From the NCBI RefSeq assembly GCF_000760035.1, contig NZ_JNAO01000013.1, positions 329,050 to 393,049 on the forward strand: a stretch of 64,000 nt of DNA, read 5' to 3'. Shown one piece after another: positions 53,257 to 61,296 of this stretch. Within the stretch, counting starts at the first letter, position 1, and each line of letters begins with the position of its first letter. Origin of the DNA: Prochlorococcus marinus str. MIT 9314. GTDB lineage: Bacteria > Cyanobacteriota > Cyanobacteriia > PCC-6307 > Cyanobiaceae. The notes under the pieces are model-generated. The model was given only the letters and a program-made list of their open reading frames with translations, had not been told where the DNA came from and ran no database searches. The translations under genes and the position numbers were made by a program.

Positions 53257-53436
53257 GTGTTTGACTGTTTATCTAAAATAAAAGGTTATTACCTCTTTTC
53301 TATTGGAAAATTTTCTTCTGAAGAAATTGAAAGTCAATACAATTTAATAAAAATGCTTTTAGCTGAACCTGAAAAGTATAGAGATGCCATTAATGCAATA
53401 AAAAAAAGATATTGCATATATGCCTATAGAGCTTAA
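53257..53436 (+). CDS. Possible small protein, 59 residues
   Basis: GTG start 15 bases after the DUF3303 stop. SIGKFSSEEIESQYNLIKML and AEPEKYRDAINAIKKRYCIY look like a coherent helical protein. Only a weak start codon; real status uncertain. Confidence 0.4.
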   Translation: MFDCLSKIKGYYLFSIGKFSSEEIESQYNLIKMLLAEPEKYRDAINAIKKRYCIYAYRA

Positions 53437-53536
53437 AAAAAACTTGAGGAAGAAAATATTATCTTATGGATGAATCTTAAATCGGCTTAATCATAACCGT
53501 TAATTTTAAAAATTAGTAAGTAGCCATTCTCGTAAA

Positions 53537-53701
53537 CTATCCGAGAGAGTCTAAATCTCTACGATGGTGAACTGTATTTGTGTAATCTTGTGGAACTTTC
53601 TGCTCTCTCATTAAATCTGCAATTGTTGGATAATCTTTTGCATTATCAAGATCTCTTGCATTTTTATCTTGAATTGCGAATGGTGATCTTTTTAAATTCA
53701 T
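53537..53701 (-). CDS. Small charged hypothetical protein, 54 residues
   Basis: MNLKRSPFAIQDKNARDLDN, then YPTIADLMREQKVPQDYTNT and a charged end. Soluble, no domain. It is downstream of the 61-residue gene (11-base gap) on the same strand, probably one transcript. Confidence 0.55.
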   Translation of the reverse strand: MNLKRSPFAIQDKNARDLDNAKDYPTIADLMREQKVPQDYTNTVHHRRDLDSLG

Positions 53702-53712
53702 AATTAATTTCC

Positions 53713-53898
53713 TCAAAATTTTTGTTGGATTCTGATTACAGATCCTGGATGGTCATGTACGTAAGTGTTGAATTCTCTCGCAAGCATTAGGCAATCGTAT
53801 GCATCTCGCGCGTAGAAGCCAACTTCATGTGTCTTATTTGTTGAATCTTTGTAACTCAACACATATTTATTACAAGATTTTATTGGTGTTGAAGGCAT
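53713..53898 (-). CDS. Small hypothetical protein, 61 residues
   Basis: MPSTPIKSCNKYVLSYKDST, then EVGFYARDAYDCLMLAREFN: an alpha/beta pattern with two cysteines. GGAGATAAAT-type leader. Upstream of the 54-residue gene. Not recognised. Confidence 0.6.
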   Translation of the reverse strand: MPSTPIKSCNKYVLSYKDSTNKTHEVGFYARDAYDCLMLAREFNTYVHDHPGSVIRIQQKF

Positions 53899-54146
53899 TT
53901 AATTTATCTCCGTTATTAATAAGTTCTAACTAGGGATGCTTATCAATTGACTAATAAAAATGTACGGTTTAAGGCACAAACATATACGGATAGAGGACCA
54001 ACAACCAAATTTAAAAATTAATATAATGACGAAGTAGATTTTGCAAAGAAAGAAAAATTTTTGATACTCCTATAAAACTATTTTCAGTAGTAGCCTGTTT
54101 TTGCGAGAAACTTTTTGAAAATAATGTGTCTTTATAGACAAATCAA

Positions 54147-54296
54147 CTATCTTGCTAAATAAGTTTGTTCGAGATTATAAATATATTTTTCTCCATCATC
54201 ATCATCGCCATCGTCATCATCATGGAAGGAGGAGATTAATACAAAAACTCCTCCAAGTCCTAATAACATAGATAAATAAAGAATAGGATCCGTCAT
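54147..54296 (-). CDS. 49-residue membrane peptide with Asp-rich stretch
   Basis: MTDPILYLSMLLGLGGVFVL (one helix), then FHDDDDGDDDDGEKY: eight Asp within nine positions. The DNA there is a run of ATC/GTC/ATG-type triplets. It could bind divalent cations. Real start and membrane span support it. Confidence 0.5.
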   Translation of the reverse strand: MTDPILYLSMLLGLGGVFVLISSFHDDDDGDDDDGEKYIYNLEQTYLAR

Positions 54297-54485
54297 AGGT
54301 CAATATTGAATCATTCAAATTAAATTTGAGGAAGCTTTTCAATATCTATATTTTCTTTTAATTATTTGGGTACAAAAATTTCTACGATCAAAAAATTGTT
54401 TTTTATTTGAGAAAACTGTAAGAAGATTTAAAATGAGGTAAATTTACTGTTTTTTTAGTAAGTTTTAAAAATATTTTAAAAATCA

Positions 54486-55124
54486 ATGTGCGGAAGATTT
54501 GAGCTGAAAACTAAATTTGAGAAGTTGCCAAAGGTTTTGAAACAAGACTATCCAAGTGGACTTGATTCTAAATATGAAGCTCAAAGTCTAATAAGACCAA
54601 ATGATCCTGTTCTTGTAATTAAAAACGAAGGAAGAATTAAAACTACTTTTATGACATGGGGCTTTATTTCTCCTTGGGCTAGAGACCCATTTGATAAAGA
54701 GAGACCAAGACCATTTAATGCAAGATCAGAAACCGTAGAAGAAAAAAAATTATTTAGTGGAAGTTGGAAACATAAAAGGTGCCTAATACCTGCCAGCGGT
54801 TTTTTTGAAAAAAAATATCGTGTTCGAAAATCGAATTATGAAACTTTTTGGTTGGGCGGAATTTGGAGTAAGTGGACTTCACCAGATGGAGTAGAACTTG
54901 AGAGTTGCTGCGTTTTAACAACTGAACCAAATGATTTAATTAAACCTTTATATCACCGCATGCCTGTAATAGTTCCCAATGGATATGAGGAACAATGGAC
55001 AGAGCAAGTTAAAGATGCAGATGAATTAAGAGGATTATTTGCAATCATGATTAGTTGGTCCCCTGATGGTTGGCTAGTAGAGGATGTAAAGAAAAAAGAA
55101 ACTGATCAAATGAGTTTGTTTTAA
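54486..55124 (+). CDS. SRAP-domain protein (YedK/HMCES-like abasic-site crosslinker)
   Basis: 212 residues. Met is followed by the catalytic Cys2 (MCGRFELKTK), which links covalently to abasic sites. Other active-site residues appear in RPFNARSETVEEKKLF, CLIPASGFFEKK and LYHRMPVIVP (His). It protects single-stranded abasic sites during replication. Full length; 32 bases before a DUF1651 gene. Confidence 0.93.
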   Translation: MCGRFELKTKFEKLPKVLKQDYPSGLDSKYEAQSLIRPNDPVLVIKNEGRIKTTFMTWGFISPWARDPFDKERPRPFNARSETVEEKKLFSGSWKHKRCLIPASGFFEKKYRVRKSNYETFWLGGIWSKWTSPDGVELESCCVLTTEPNDLIKPLYHRMPVIVPNGYEEQWTEQVKDADELRGLFAIMISWSPDGWLVEDVKKKETDQMSLF

Positions 55125-55156
55125 ATGGAACGCTTACTAATTCCAAGGTTATATTA

Positions 55157-55414
55157 ATGGTTAAATCTTATTGGTTGATAAATTCAGATAGGTCAGAAGT
55201 TAAAAGATTTATGAAAAATGATAAAAGTATTAATGGAGTTTTTGAGTATATGTTTATAGATACTGGAAAAATAGCAGGAGGATTAGGAAACAAACCACCA
55301 CTTATGACAAATACAGTTTCTGTTGAAATAGATTTAGCTAGAGAAATTTATGAAAGATTACTTTCTAAGGGATGGAGGAAAATTGAAAAAAATTGGAATT
55401 CAAAAGAGAGTTAG
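55157..55414 (+). CDS. DUF1651 family protein
   Basis: 85 residues: SYWLINSDRSEVKRFMKNDK, FIDTGKIAGGLGNKPPLMTN, then AREIYERLLSKGWRKIEKNW. It is clearly paralogous to the gene at 56445 on the opposite strand (both 85 residues, same WL-N-S-x-R-S opening and K-GWR ending). The pair flanks the RluF gene. Confidence 0.78.
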   Translation: MVKSYWLINSDRSEVKRFMKNDKSINGVFEYMFIDTGKIAGGLGNKPPLMTNTVSVEIDLAREIYERLLSKGWRKIEKNWNSKES

Positions 55415-55478
55415 GTCTGTGCGGTATAAATTACTGATGAAAATAATCTGAAATTCAATAATGAGAATATCAACTAAA

Positions 55479-55499
55479 ATTGACAGCCGATCTAAAATA
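55479..55499 (+). repeat. Dispersed 21-base repeat, copy 1
   Basis: ATTGACAGCCGATCTAAAAT continues one base further. It differs by one base from the copy at 60329-60349. Upstream of rluF here; the copy at 60329 is upstream of a terminator-like hairpin. Confidence 0.6.
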
Positions 55500-55553
55500 T
55501 GAGGAGACTAGTAAATTATTTAATTTAGTGCAGACAAAAATGAAACATCTAAG

Positions 55554-56276
55554 ATGGCTACCAGAATTAATAAATATTTAAGTGAAGTCGGTTATTGTTC
55601 TAGAAGAGAAGCAGATAGATTAATCTTTGAAGGAAAGGTAACCATTAATGGCAAAATTCCAGAAATTGGCGCCAAAGTAGAAGAAAGTGATCAAGTAGAA
55701 GTTAAAGGTCAAAGAATAGAAAAATCAAAGAGACAAAAAAACATATACTTAGCCTTTAATAAACCCGTAGGAATTGTTTGCACAACAGATAGAAAAGTAG
55801 AACCCAATAATGTCATAGATTTCATTAATTATCCTAAGAGAATTTTCCCTATCGGAAGATTAGATAAGCTCAGTGAGGGATTGATTTTTTTAACTAATGA
55901 TGGAGATATTGTAAATAAAATACTCAGAGCAAAAAATAATCATGAAAAAGAATATATTGTAAAAGTTAATCGTCCGATTAATAGCGACTTTATTCAAAGC
56001 ATGAGTAATGGAGTTGAAATATTAGACACAATAACTAAAAATTGTTTCGTTAAACAATTAGGTCCAAGAAATTTCAAAATAATACTCACACAGGGACTTA
56101 ACCGACAGATAAGAAGAATGTGTGAGGCTTTAGGATATAGAGTACGATCATTAAAGCGTGTAAGAATTATGAATATTAAGCTAGACGTGCCAACAGGAGA
56201 ATATAGAGAACTTAGTAAAAAAGAACTCTTAGAATTAAATAGATTACTCGAAAACTCCTCAAAAACATATGACTAA
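55554..56276 (+). CDS. RluF-like 23S rRNA pseudouridine synthase
   Basis: 240 residues. An S4 RNA-binding domain (MATRINKYLSEVGYCSRREA, then VTINGKI) leads to the RsuA/RluF catalytic domain: AFNKPVGIVCTTDRKVEPNN, catalytic Asp in IGRLDKLSEGLIFLTNDG, and LTQGLNRQIRRMCEALGY. It isomerises uridine in 23S rRNA near the peptidyl transferase centre. The sequence style is that of RluF rather than the core cyanobacterial RsuA/RluB, which suggests later acquisition (inference). Confidence 0.92.
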   Translation: MATRINKYLSEVGYCSRREADRLIFEGKVTINGKIPEIGAKVEESDQVEVKGQRIEKSKRQKNIYLAFNKPVGIVCTTDRKVEPNNVIDFINYPKRIFPIGRLDKLSEGLIFLTNDGDIVNKILRAKNNHEKEYIVKVNRPINSDFIQSMSNGVEILDTITKNCFVKQLGPRNFKIILTQGLNRQIRRMCEALGYRVRSLKRVRIMNIKLDVPTGEYRELSKKELLELNRLLENSSKTYD

Positions 56277-56444
56277 TCAAAAACCAAAAAAGTAATTTGG
56301 GAGTTGAACTGATTAGCAAAAATGCAAGATTTATACTTTTCGACTTTGGTAGAAATAATTTAAATAGTATGAAATGCTTACTAATTTAATCCTCATTAGT
56401 AAGTAATTAAGTGTTATTTGACCACCTATTAAGGATTAGCAATC

Positions 56445-56702
56445 CTAGCTCTCTTTTCTGGTCCAATCTTCCTCGGTTCTTCTCCAACCCTGAGCAATTA
56501 ATTTTTTCCATTCTTCTCTAGCTGTATCTTTCTTTAATTCTTCTCTGGTTGTCATGACAGGTGGTTCATTACCCCATAAAGAAGTAACCTTAACAGAATC
56601 AATAAACATATATTTCAAAAATTGATCTTTATTATTTGTATTTTCGATAAAGCTTTTTACACTTGATCTATTTGAATTAACCAACCAATAAAACTTTGCC
56701 AT
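56445..56702 (-). CDS. DUF1651 family protein
   Basis: 85 residues: FYWLVNSNRSSVKSFIENTN, FIDSVKVTSLWGNEPPVMTT, then AREEWKKLIAQGWRRTEEDW. Paralogue of the 55157 gene, inverted around rluF. It is 7 bases downstream of the 75-residue gene of the Hli transcript. Confidence 0.78.
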   Translation of the reverse strand: MAKFYWLVNSNRSSVKSFIENTNNKDQFLKYMFIDSVKVTSLWGNEPPVMTTREELKKDTAREEWKKLIAQGWRRTEEDWTRKES

Positions 56703-56709
56703 TACTTTT

Positions 56710-56937
56710 TTAAGGATAAAAGTCTACTTTCCAACGCATCAAGCAATAACTTAATGAATTATATCCATTACAATTCCAGAACTTGAATATTTTTACAGCG
56801 AAATGGTGGAAATTAGCATCATTGAAAAATGCCCAGCCAAAATAAATAGCAAATGCAGTTATAACAAACGCAGCAAATTGAAGCCAATGTGCCCCAAACT
56901 TGTCTATACCATTTTTGTCAAAATTAGTATTACCCAT
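56710..56937 (-). CDS. Small single-span membrane protein linked to an Hli gene
   Basis: 75 residues: MGNTNFDKNGIDKFGAHWLQ, a membrane helix (FAAFVITAFAIYFGWAFF) and a Cys/Trp/Tyr-rich tail. The start directly abuts the Hli stop, so translation is coupled and function may be shared. The tail after residue 55 has less typical composition and could reflect a recent frameshift. Confidence 0.6.
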   Translation of the reverse strand: MGNTNFDKNGIDKFGAHWLQFAAFVITAFAIYFGWAFFNDANFHHFAVKIFKFWNCNGYNSLSYCLMRWKVDFYP

Positions 56938-57192
56938 TTAAAGGATTGGATAAGCTATCCATCCAAATAAGGTGTAGTTAATAATGACAGCCATAAAACC
57001 TATCATTGCAAGCCTTCCATTTGTTCTTTCAGCAATAAACCAATAGGTATTTGGCCATTCAAAATCGCCCCCATTATTAGATTTTTGATCTTTTGAAATT
57101 GGTTCATCTTGAGGAGAATTGTCTTGGTCAAGATAATAATTACTATCTGGGTAAAAACTTTCGCTTGAAAAGTTATCTTTAAATTTACTCAT
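56938..57192 (-). CDS. hli: High-light-inducible protein (Hli), 84 residues
   Basis: 84 residues: acidic Ser/Asn/Asp-rich N-terminus (about 1-45), then YWFIAERTNGRLAMIGFMAV and NYTLFGWIAYPIL. The CAB signature ERTNGRLAM is intact. It is 18 kb from the other four hli genes. Followed without a gap by the 75-residue membrane-protein gene and then by the DUF1651 gene. Confidence 0.9.
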   Translation of the reverse strand: MSKFKDNFSSESFYPDSNYYLDQDNSPQDEPISKDQKSNNGGDFEWPNTYWFIAERTNGRLAMIGFMAVIINYTLFGWIAYPIL

Positions 57193-57632
57193 TTTTTGAA
57201 AAGCTTAATTTTATTTTTATCTTAAAAACAAAAAATGCTAAATAGGTTTAAAAAGGTATTTCATCAATCAAATTTTTATCTTTTATAAGCTACTTTACAG
57301 AAACAGATCCACCAAGTACGCCAAAAAGACTCGATTTTTGAAATTGATATTTATTTTTATAACTTTAACCAGCTTCTTGTTAAGTGGCGAGAATCAGTTT
57401 GAGTCTCAATGTTGTATGAGGTATATATTTTATATATAAATACATAAGCTAAGAGCCTCTTTTATGCCCTCCTTACCGACCTAAAGCCACATGCCGAGTA
57501 GATAGATGGATAATAATAATCATATATAAAGTTATAAATAAAAATAAATAAATTTTTTAATTACTTTAATTCTTAATTATTTATACGAAAATATATTAAT
57601 TAAGCAAAATTTTTTAAACTTCAATAAAAATA
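57193..57632. other. 440-base intergenic region
   Basis: No gene or RNA could be supported. Near 57420 is a short AT palindrome-like run (TATATATTTTATATATA). The region must hold the hli promoter on the minus side and that of the glycosyltransferase on the plus side. Confidence 0.5.
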
Positions 57633-59516
57633 ATGCAGAAAGGATTCGGGAGTGCACCCAAAAAGAAATTTCTAAAAGATTCTAGATATTTAAAATTTTA
57701 TAATGATGAGAAACATGCTGAAGATCTTTTAAAAAACAACAAATACAAAGAGGCAAAAAACTTATATTTAAATCTTTTAAAAAGTGGATATCAAAGTTAT
57801 GAGATTTTCTTAAATTTAGGATTCATTGAAAAAAATCAAAAGAATTATAAAGATGCAATTAAGTATCTCACAAAGGCAAAATCATTGACTAAAGAAAATA
57901 ATCTTAACTTGCTTTTCGGACTTGTTAATTCTTATATTTCATTAAAGGATATTAAAGAAGCTAGATTAATACTAGATGAGGCTACCAATAATAATCCTAA
58001 ATCAGAGTTACTAATATTCAATTATGCGAAGCTTGAAGAAGATTTATTTAATTTCAAAAAGGCTATAAAGCTCTATGAAAAAGGATTAAAATTAAATACC
58101 AAAAACTACAAAGCATTATCAAATTTGGGAGGGCTTTATCAAAAGACTGAGAAATACTCAAATGCAATTGAAGTCTATAAAAAGGCAATTAAATTACAAC
58201 CTCAAATTGGCCATTTAAAAATAAGTCTTTTGACCTGTAAATCATTTGCTTGTGATTGGTCTGAACCTAAATACGTCAAGGATACTTTAAATAAAATTGA
58301 TGATTTGGAGCAAGAGATTTGTCCTTTTAATCTGCTATATCTTGAGGATAATCCTAGTAATAATTTGAATAGAGCTAAATTTTATTTTCAGAGCAAATAT
58401 AAAAGGGTTTCCCAAAATATTTCGTACACTCCAAAAAAGAAAATTAGAGTAGGTTATTTTTCTGCAGATTTTCGAAAACATGCAGTTATGTATCTCATAA
58501 AAGGATTATTCGAGATGCACAATAAAGATCAATTTGATGTTTATGTCTATTCACTAAACTCAGTAGAAGATGAATTAACAGGTGAATTAAAAAGGAATGT
58601 AAATGTTTTTCGGAATATATCAGATATTTCTGATGAAAAAGCAGCTTTTATTGCAAGAGAAGATTCTTTAGATATTGCTATTGATCTTATGGGATATACA
58701 AAAAAAAGAGGGCTTTCAATTTTTTCTATGAGAGTTGCTCCTATTCAAATTTCATATTTAGGTTATCCGGGTACTACAGGTTCTGACGGTATTGATTATT
58801 TACTCGCTGATAAAGTTATCATCCCTGATAAATTCAGAAAATTTTATAGTGAAAAAGTTATTTATATGCCTAATTGTTACCAATGTAATGATAGTAAAAG
58901 GAAAACTTCTAAAAAGGAATTCCTCAAAACTGAACTAGGCTTGCCAGAAAATGCTTTTGTTTTTGCCTGTTTTAATGCAAATAACAAAATTACGTCTGAG
59001 GAATTTGATATCTGGATGAGCTTATTGAAAAAAATTAAAAATAGTGTCTTATGGCTTTACAAATCTAATGATTATTCTCAAATAAACCTAAAAAAAGAAT
59101 CAGAAAATAGGGGGGTAGAAAGTTCAAGAATTATTTTTGCTGATAAGTTATGCAATGAAGATCATTTATCAAGGATAAAATGCGCTGATCTTTTTCTGGA
59201 TACTTTTAATTTTAATGCTCACACTACAGCATCAGATGCTCTTTGGTCAGGAGTCCCTGTAATATCTAAACAAGGAAAAAGTTTTTCGGCAAGAGTCTGT
59301 TCTAGTCTTTTGACTTCCTTGGGATTGGAAGAGTTAATAGCCCAAGATAATGAAGAATATGAAGAGAAGGCATTTAGCATCGCAACCAATAAAATATATT
59401 TAGAGGATTTAAAATATCGTCTAAATCAAAGCAGAACCACATCTACCTTATTTGATACAAAAGGATTCACAAGAAATCTTGAAGAAATATTTTTTAAATT
59501 GGTTAAGAATTTATAG
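57633..59516 (+). CDS. TPR plus GT41 (OGT/SPINDLY-like) glycosyltransferase
   Basis: 627 residues. About five TPR repeats fill residues 25-200 (FLNLGFIEKNQKNYKDAIKY, ALSNLGGLYQKTEKYSNAIE). The catalytic domain starts near 265: RVGYFSADFRKHAVMYLIKG, VAPIQISYLGYPGTTGSDGI, and DLFLDTFNFNAHTTASDALW. This is the fold of bacterial GT41 enzymes that transfer a sugar from a nucleotide donor to Ser/Thr or Asn of proteins or to surface glycans. Donor and acceptor are unknown. It stands alone at the edge of the tRNA-Pro scar region. Confidence 0.9.
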   Translation: MQKGFGSAPKKKFLKDSRYLKFYNDEKHAEDLLKNNKYKEAKNLYLNLLKSGYQSYEIFLNLGFIEKNQKNYKDAIKYLTKAKSLTKENNLNLLFGLVNSYISLKDIKEARLILDEATNNNPKSELLIFNYAKLEEDLFNFKKAIKLYEKGLKLNTKNYKALSNLGGLYQKTEKYSNAIEVYKKAIKLQPQIGHLKISLLTCKSFACDWSEPKYVKDTLNKIDDLEQEICPFNLLYLEDNPSNNLNRAKFYFQSKYKRVSQNISYTPKKKIRVGYFSADFRKHAVMYLIKGLFEMHNKDQFDVYVYSLNSVEDELTGELKRNVNVFRNISDISDEKAAFIAREDSLDIAIDLMGYTKKRGLSIFSMRVAPIQISYLGYPGTTGSDGIDYLLADKVIIPDKFRKFYSEKVIYMPNCYQCNDSKRKTSKKEFLKTELGLPENAFVFACFNANNKITSEEFDIWMSLLKKIKNSVLWLYKSNDYSQINLKKESENRGVESSRIIFADKLCNEDHLSRIKCADLFLDTFNFNAHTTASDALWSGVPVISKQGKSFSARVCSSLLTSLGLEELIAQDNEEYEEKAFSIATNKIYLEDLKYRLNQSRTTSTLFDTKGFTRNLEEIFFKLVKNL

Positions 59517-60049
59517 AAATGTAGATATTCTGATACTTTAAAAAAAAGTAAAGTAATCAAGAGAAATATTTGATAACTTTATATAAATTTATTTTGATTT
59601 GATAGGTATATTTTAGATCAAAGTACTTCAAACGATTGCCCCTTTCTCAATTTGATAACGTAAGCAACAAAAAAGCGAGTTGGAAGATTCATTAGTATAA
59701 CTTGGCTTTTAAGAGTCGGGACGACAGGATTCGAACCTGCGACCTAGTTCTCCCAAAGCACAACATAATTTATTTAAGATTATCCAATAAAAAATTGTTA
59801 TCACAAGAGTTTAAGGTATAAATTGGAATGTATTCTAGATTCAATATTGTACAAATTATATACATTTTTATACTCAATATATAACCATAGCTCACTCATC
59901 CACGACATAGTACACTCTGTTAACTAGGTGGGGTATTTGATAGTTTTTTTTAGAAAGTCAGTCTATAAAAATGGGCAATTAAAACTATTTATTTTCAGAA
60001 ATTATTTTTTCTGCTAGTAATAGAAAGCCTATAAAAATTAAAAAATAAA
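59517..60049. other. 533-base intergenic region with a tRNA-Pro fragment
   Basis: No gene seen. It contains the first tRNA-Pro remnant at 59716-59761 (minus-strand sense) and AT-rich filler. Confidence 0.6.
59716..59761 (-). repeat. Partial tRNA-Pro, 3' half, copy A (probable att scar)
   Basis: Read on the minus strand it contains an anticodon loop TTTGGGA (anticodon TGG), a damaged anticodon stem, variable loop, a T arm CAGG-TTCGAAT-CCTG and the acceptor end GTCCCGA. The 5' half (D arm) is missing, so this is not a functional tRNA. It shares the segment TAAGAGTCG just 3' with copy B. Confidence 0.85.
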
Positions 60050-60322
60050 ATGCTTTATGTTCAGCATTGGTCATTTAAGGCCGGATATCATCAAAAAGGT
60101 GCAGAAAAATTTCTTGGTGGTGGGGGAGATTATCCTGGAGTTGAGATGATTGGAAGATATCACGCACCAGGTTCTTTAGAGGGTTGGATAGTTTTAAAGA
60201 CTGATGATCCAAAAGCAATATATCAACATGTCGCTGAATGGGGTGAATTTCTTAATTGGGAAACCACACCTGTATTTACTGATGAAGAAGCTGGTCCAAT
60301 AGTTGCGAAAGTCTACTCATAG
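60050..60322 (+). CDS. DUF3303 family protein
   Basis: 90 residues: MLYVQHWSFKAGYHQKGAEK, GVEMIGRYHAPGSLEGWIVL, NWETTPVFTDEEAGPIVAKV. A paralogue of the DUF3303 gene at 52930, shorter in the central part. It is the first cargo gene after tRNA-Pro copy A. Function unknown. Confidence 0.8.
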   Translation: MLYVQHWSFKAGYHQKGAEKFLGGGGDYPGVEMIGRYHAPGSLEGWIVLKTDDPKAIYQHVAEWGEFLNWETTPVFTDEEAGPIVAKVYS

Positions 60323-60328
60323 AAAGAG

Positions 60329-60374
60329 ATTGACAGTCGATCTAAAATAAGGGGCAATTAGCTCCTTTTTTTTT
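60329..60374 (+). repeat. Dispersed repeat copy 2 plus terminator-like hairpin
   Basis: ATTGACAGTCGATCTAAAAT plus one base (60329-60349) matches the copy at 55479. Right after it GGGGC-AATTA-GCTCC (one G-U) with nine T forms an intrinsic-terminator-like hairpin for the DUF3303 gene; the T-run ends at the ATG of the next gene. Confidence 0.65.
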
Positions 60375-60638
60375 ATGAACACTCTCATTATTTCAACTTT
60401 TAGTTGTACATTTGAAGAATTTAAAAATGATGTAACGACATTATTTCTTGAAGAAATGTGCAAGGAGTTTGTAACAGATTATGAGTTTGTAAAAGTGAAC
60501 GAACACAAATCTCATTTATTAATGAACTGTACCGACTTAGAAAAATTAGGCGCAGAGATGGAATCTCCTTTCGCGAAGGAATGGGATAAAAAAAATAATT
60601 GTAAGGATGCCGTATATTCGATCAAACTAATTGCGTAA
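60375..60638 (+). CDS. Small hypothetical protein with start codon abutting a terminator
   Basis: 87 residues: MNTLIISTFSCTFEEFKNDV, EFVKVNEHKSHLLMNCTDLE, ending YSIKLIA. The strand/helix pattern hints at a ferredoxin-like fold distantly like DUF3764. There is no Shine-Dalgarno; nine T of the upstream hairpin run straight into the ATG. It converges with the next gene, 12 bases apart. Confidence 0.6.
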   Translation: MNTLIISTFSCTFEEFKNDVTTLFLEEMCKEFVTDYEFVKVNEHKSHLLMNCTDLEKLGAEMESPFAKEWDKKNNCKDAVYSIKLIA

Positions 60639-60650
60639 ATAAAACGCTTA

Positions 60651-60875
60651 CTAATTTTCTATCACTCCCGCTACTTTTCGTTCCGCTAGTCGTTTTTTTA
60701 GAATTGAATAATTTTGTGAAGCCCATTTTCGAGAAATATCAAATTCAGAATCTAACTTCTCTTTAAGTAATTTGCCAATTTTAAATACCTCAACGAAGCC
60801 TAGATAAATTATTACCAGTATCTTAGTTATGTTTACTGCAACAGCTGCTATCTTTTTAATTTTTAAATCTTGCAT
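60651..60875 (-). CDS. Small single-span membrane protein
   Basis: 74 residues: MQDLKIKKIAAVAVNITKIL leading into one helix (VIIYLGFVEVFKIG), then a long basic helix (ISRKWASQNYSILKKRLAER). Not recognised. Confidence 0.5.
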   Translation of the reverse strand: MQDLKIKKIAAVAVNITKILVIIYLGFVEVFKIGKLLKEKLDSEFDISRKWASQNYSILKKRLAERKVAGVIEN

Positions 60876-60949
60876 TTGAATTTATTGAAGCTCACTAAAA
60901 TTACCAGTTGTAAGAAATTATGCAAATTAATTAGATAAAAAATTTTTGG

Positions 60950-61105
60950 GTGTTATTCTCATTCGGTAATGGCTATGAAGTATTGAAGGAATTTTTAAAG
61001 GAGCTTTGGCAGAATCATCATGACCCAACCCATGCAGCTTATGGTGTTGGTGGATTAATAGTATTATTAATAATTTATAATCGATTACTCAATAAATTTC
61101 AGTAA
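60950..61105 (+). CDS. Small single-span membrane protein, 51 residues
   Basis: GTG start; MLFSFGNGYEVLKEFLKELW, then QNHHDPTHAAYGVGGLIVLL and IIYNRLLNKFQ. The pattern FL-x-x-LW-x-N ... GVG-x-x-(hydrophobic) also occurs in the 37-residue protein at 61616, so the two look homologous. A 16-bp perfect stem follows. Confidence 0.5.
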   Translation: MLFSFGNGYEVLKEFLKELWQNHHDPTHAAYGVGGLIVLLIIYNRLLNKFQ

Positions 61106-61132
61106 TATGGGTACTCACTGGGACGACAAATC

Positions 61133-61172
61133 TTGGCAAAAAGACTTCTTAAACATGAAGTCTTTTTGCCAA
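61133..61172. terminator. Strong bidirectional hairpin terminator
   Basis: TTGGCAAAAAGACTTC and its exact reverse complement, separated by 8 bases: a perfect 16-bp stem with a T-run in the 3' arm on the plus strand. It follows the 51-residue gene by 27 bases. Confidence 0.85.
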
Positions 61173-61296
61173 TTGCTTTAACTGGGATAGTTTTTGAAAT
61201 TCTACTTATAGCTCCTACTAATAACTCTTCACCTTTCAATTAAGCATCTTTTGTCACCAATTTGTCCTCATTGGACAATGACGATTAATTATTAAT

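Noticed and set aside
53960..54037. 25-residue ORF starting MYGLRHKHIR
   Set aside because: No supporting context, start signal or partner; too short to call.
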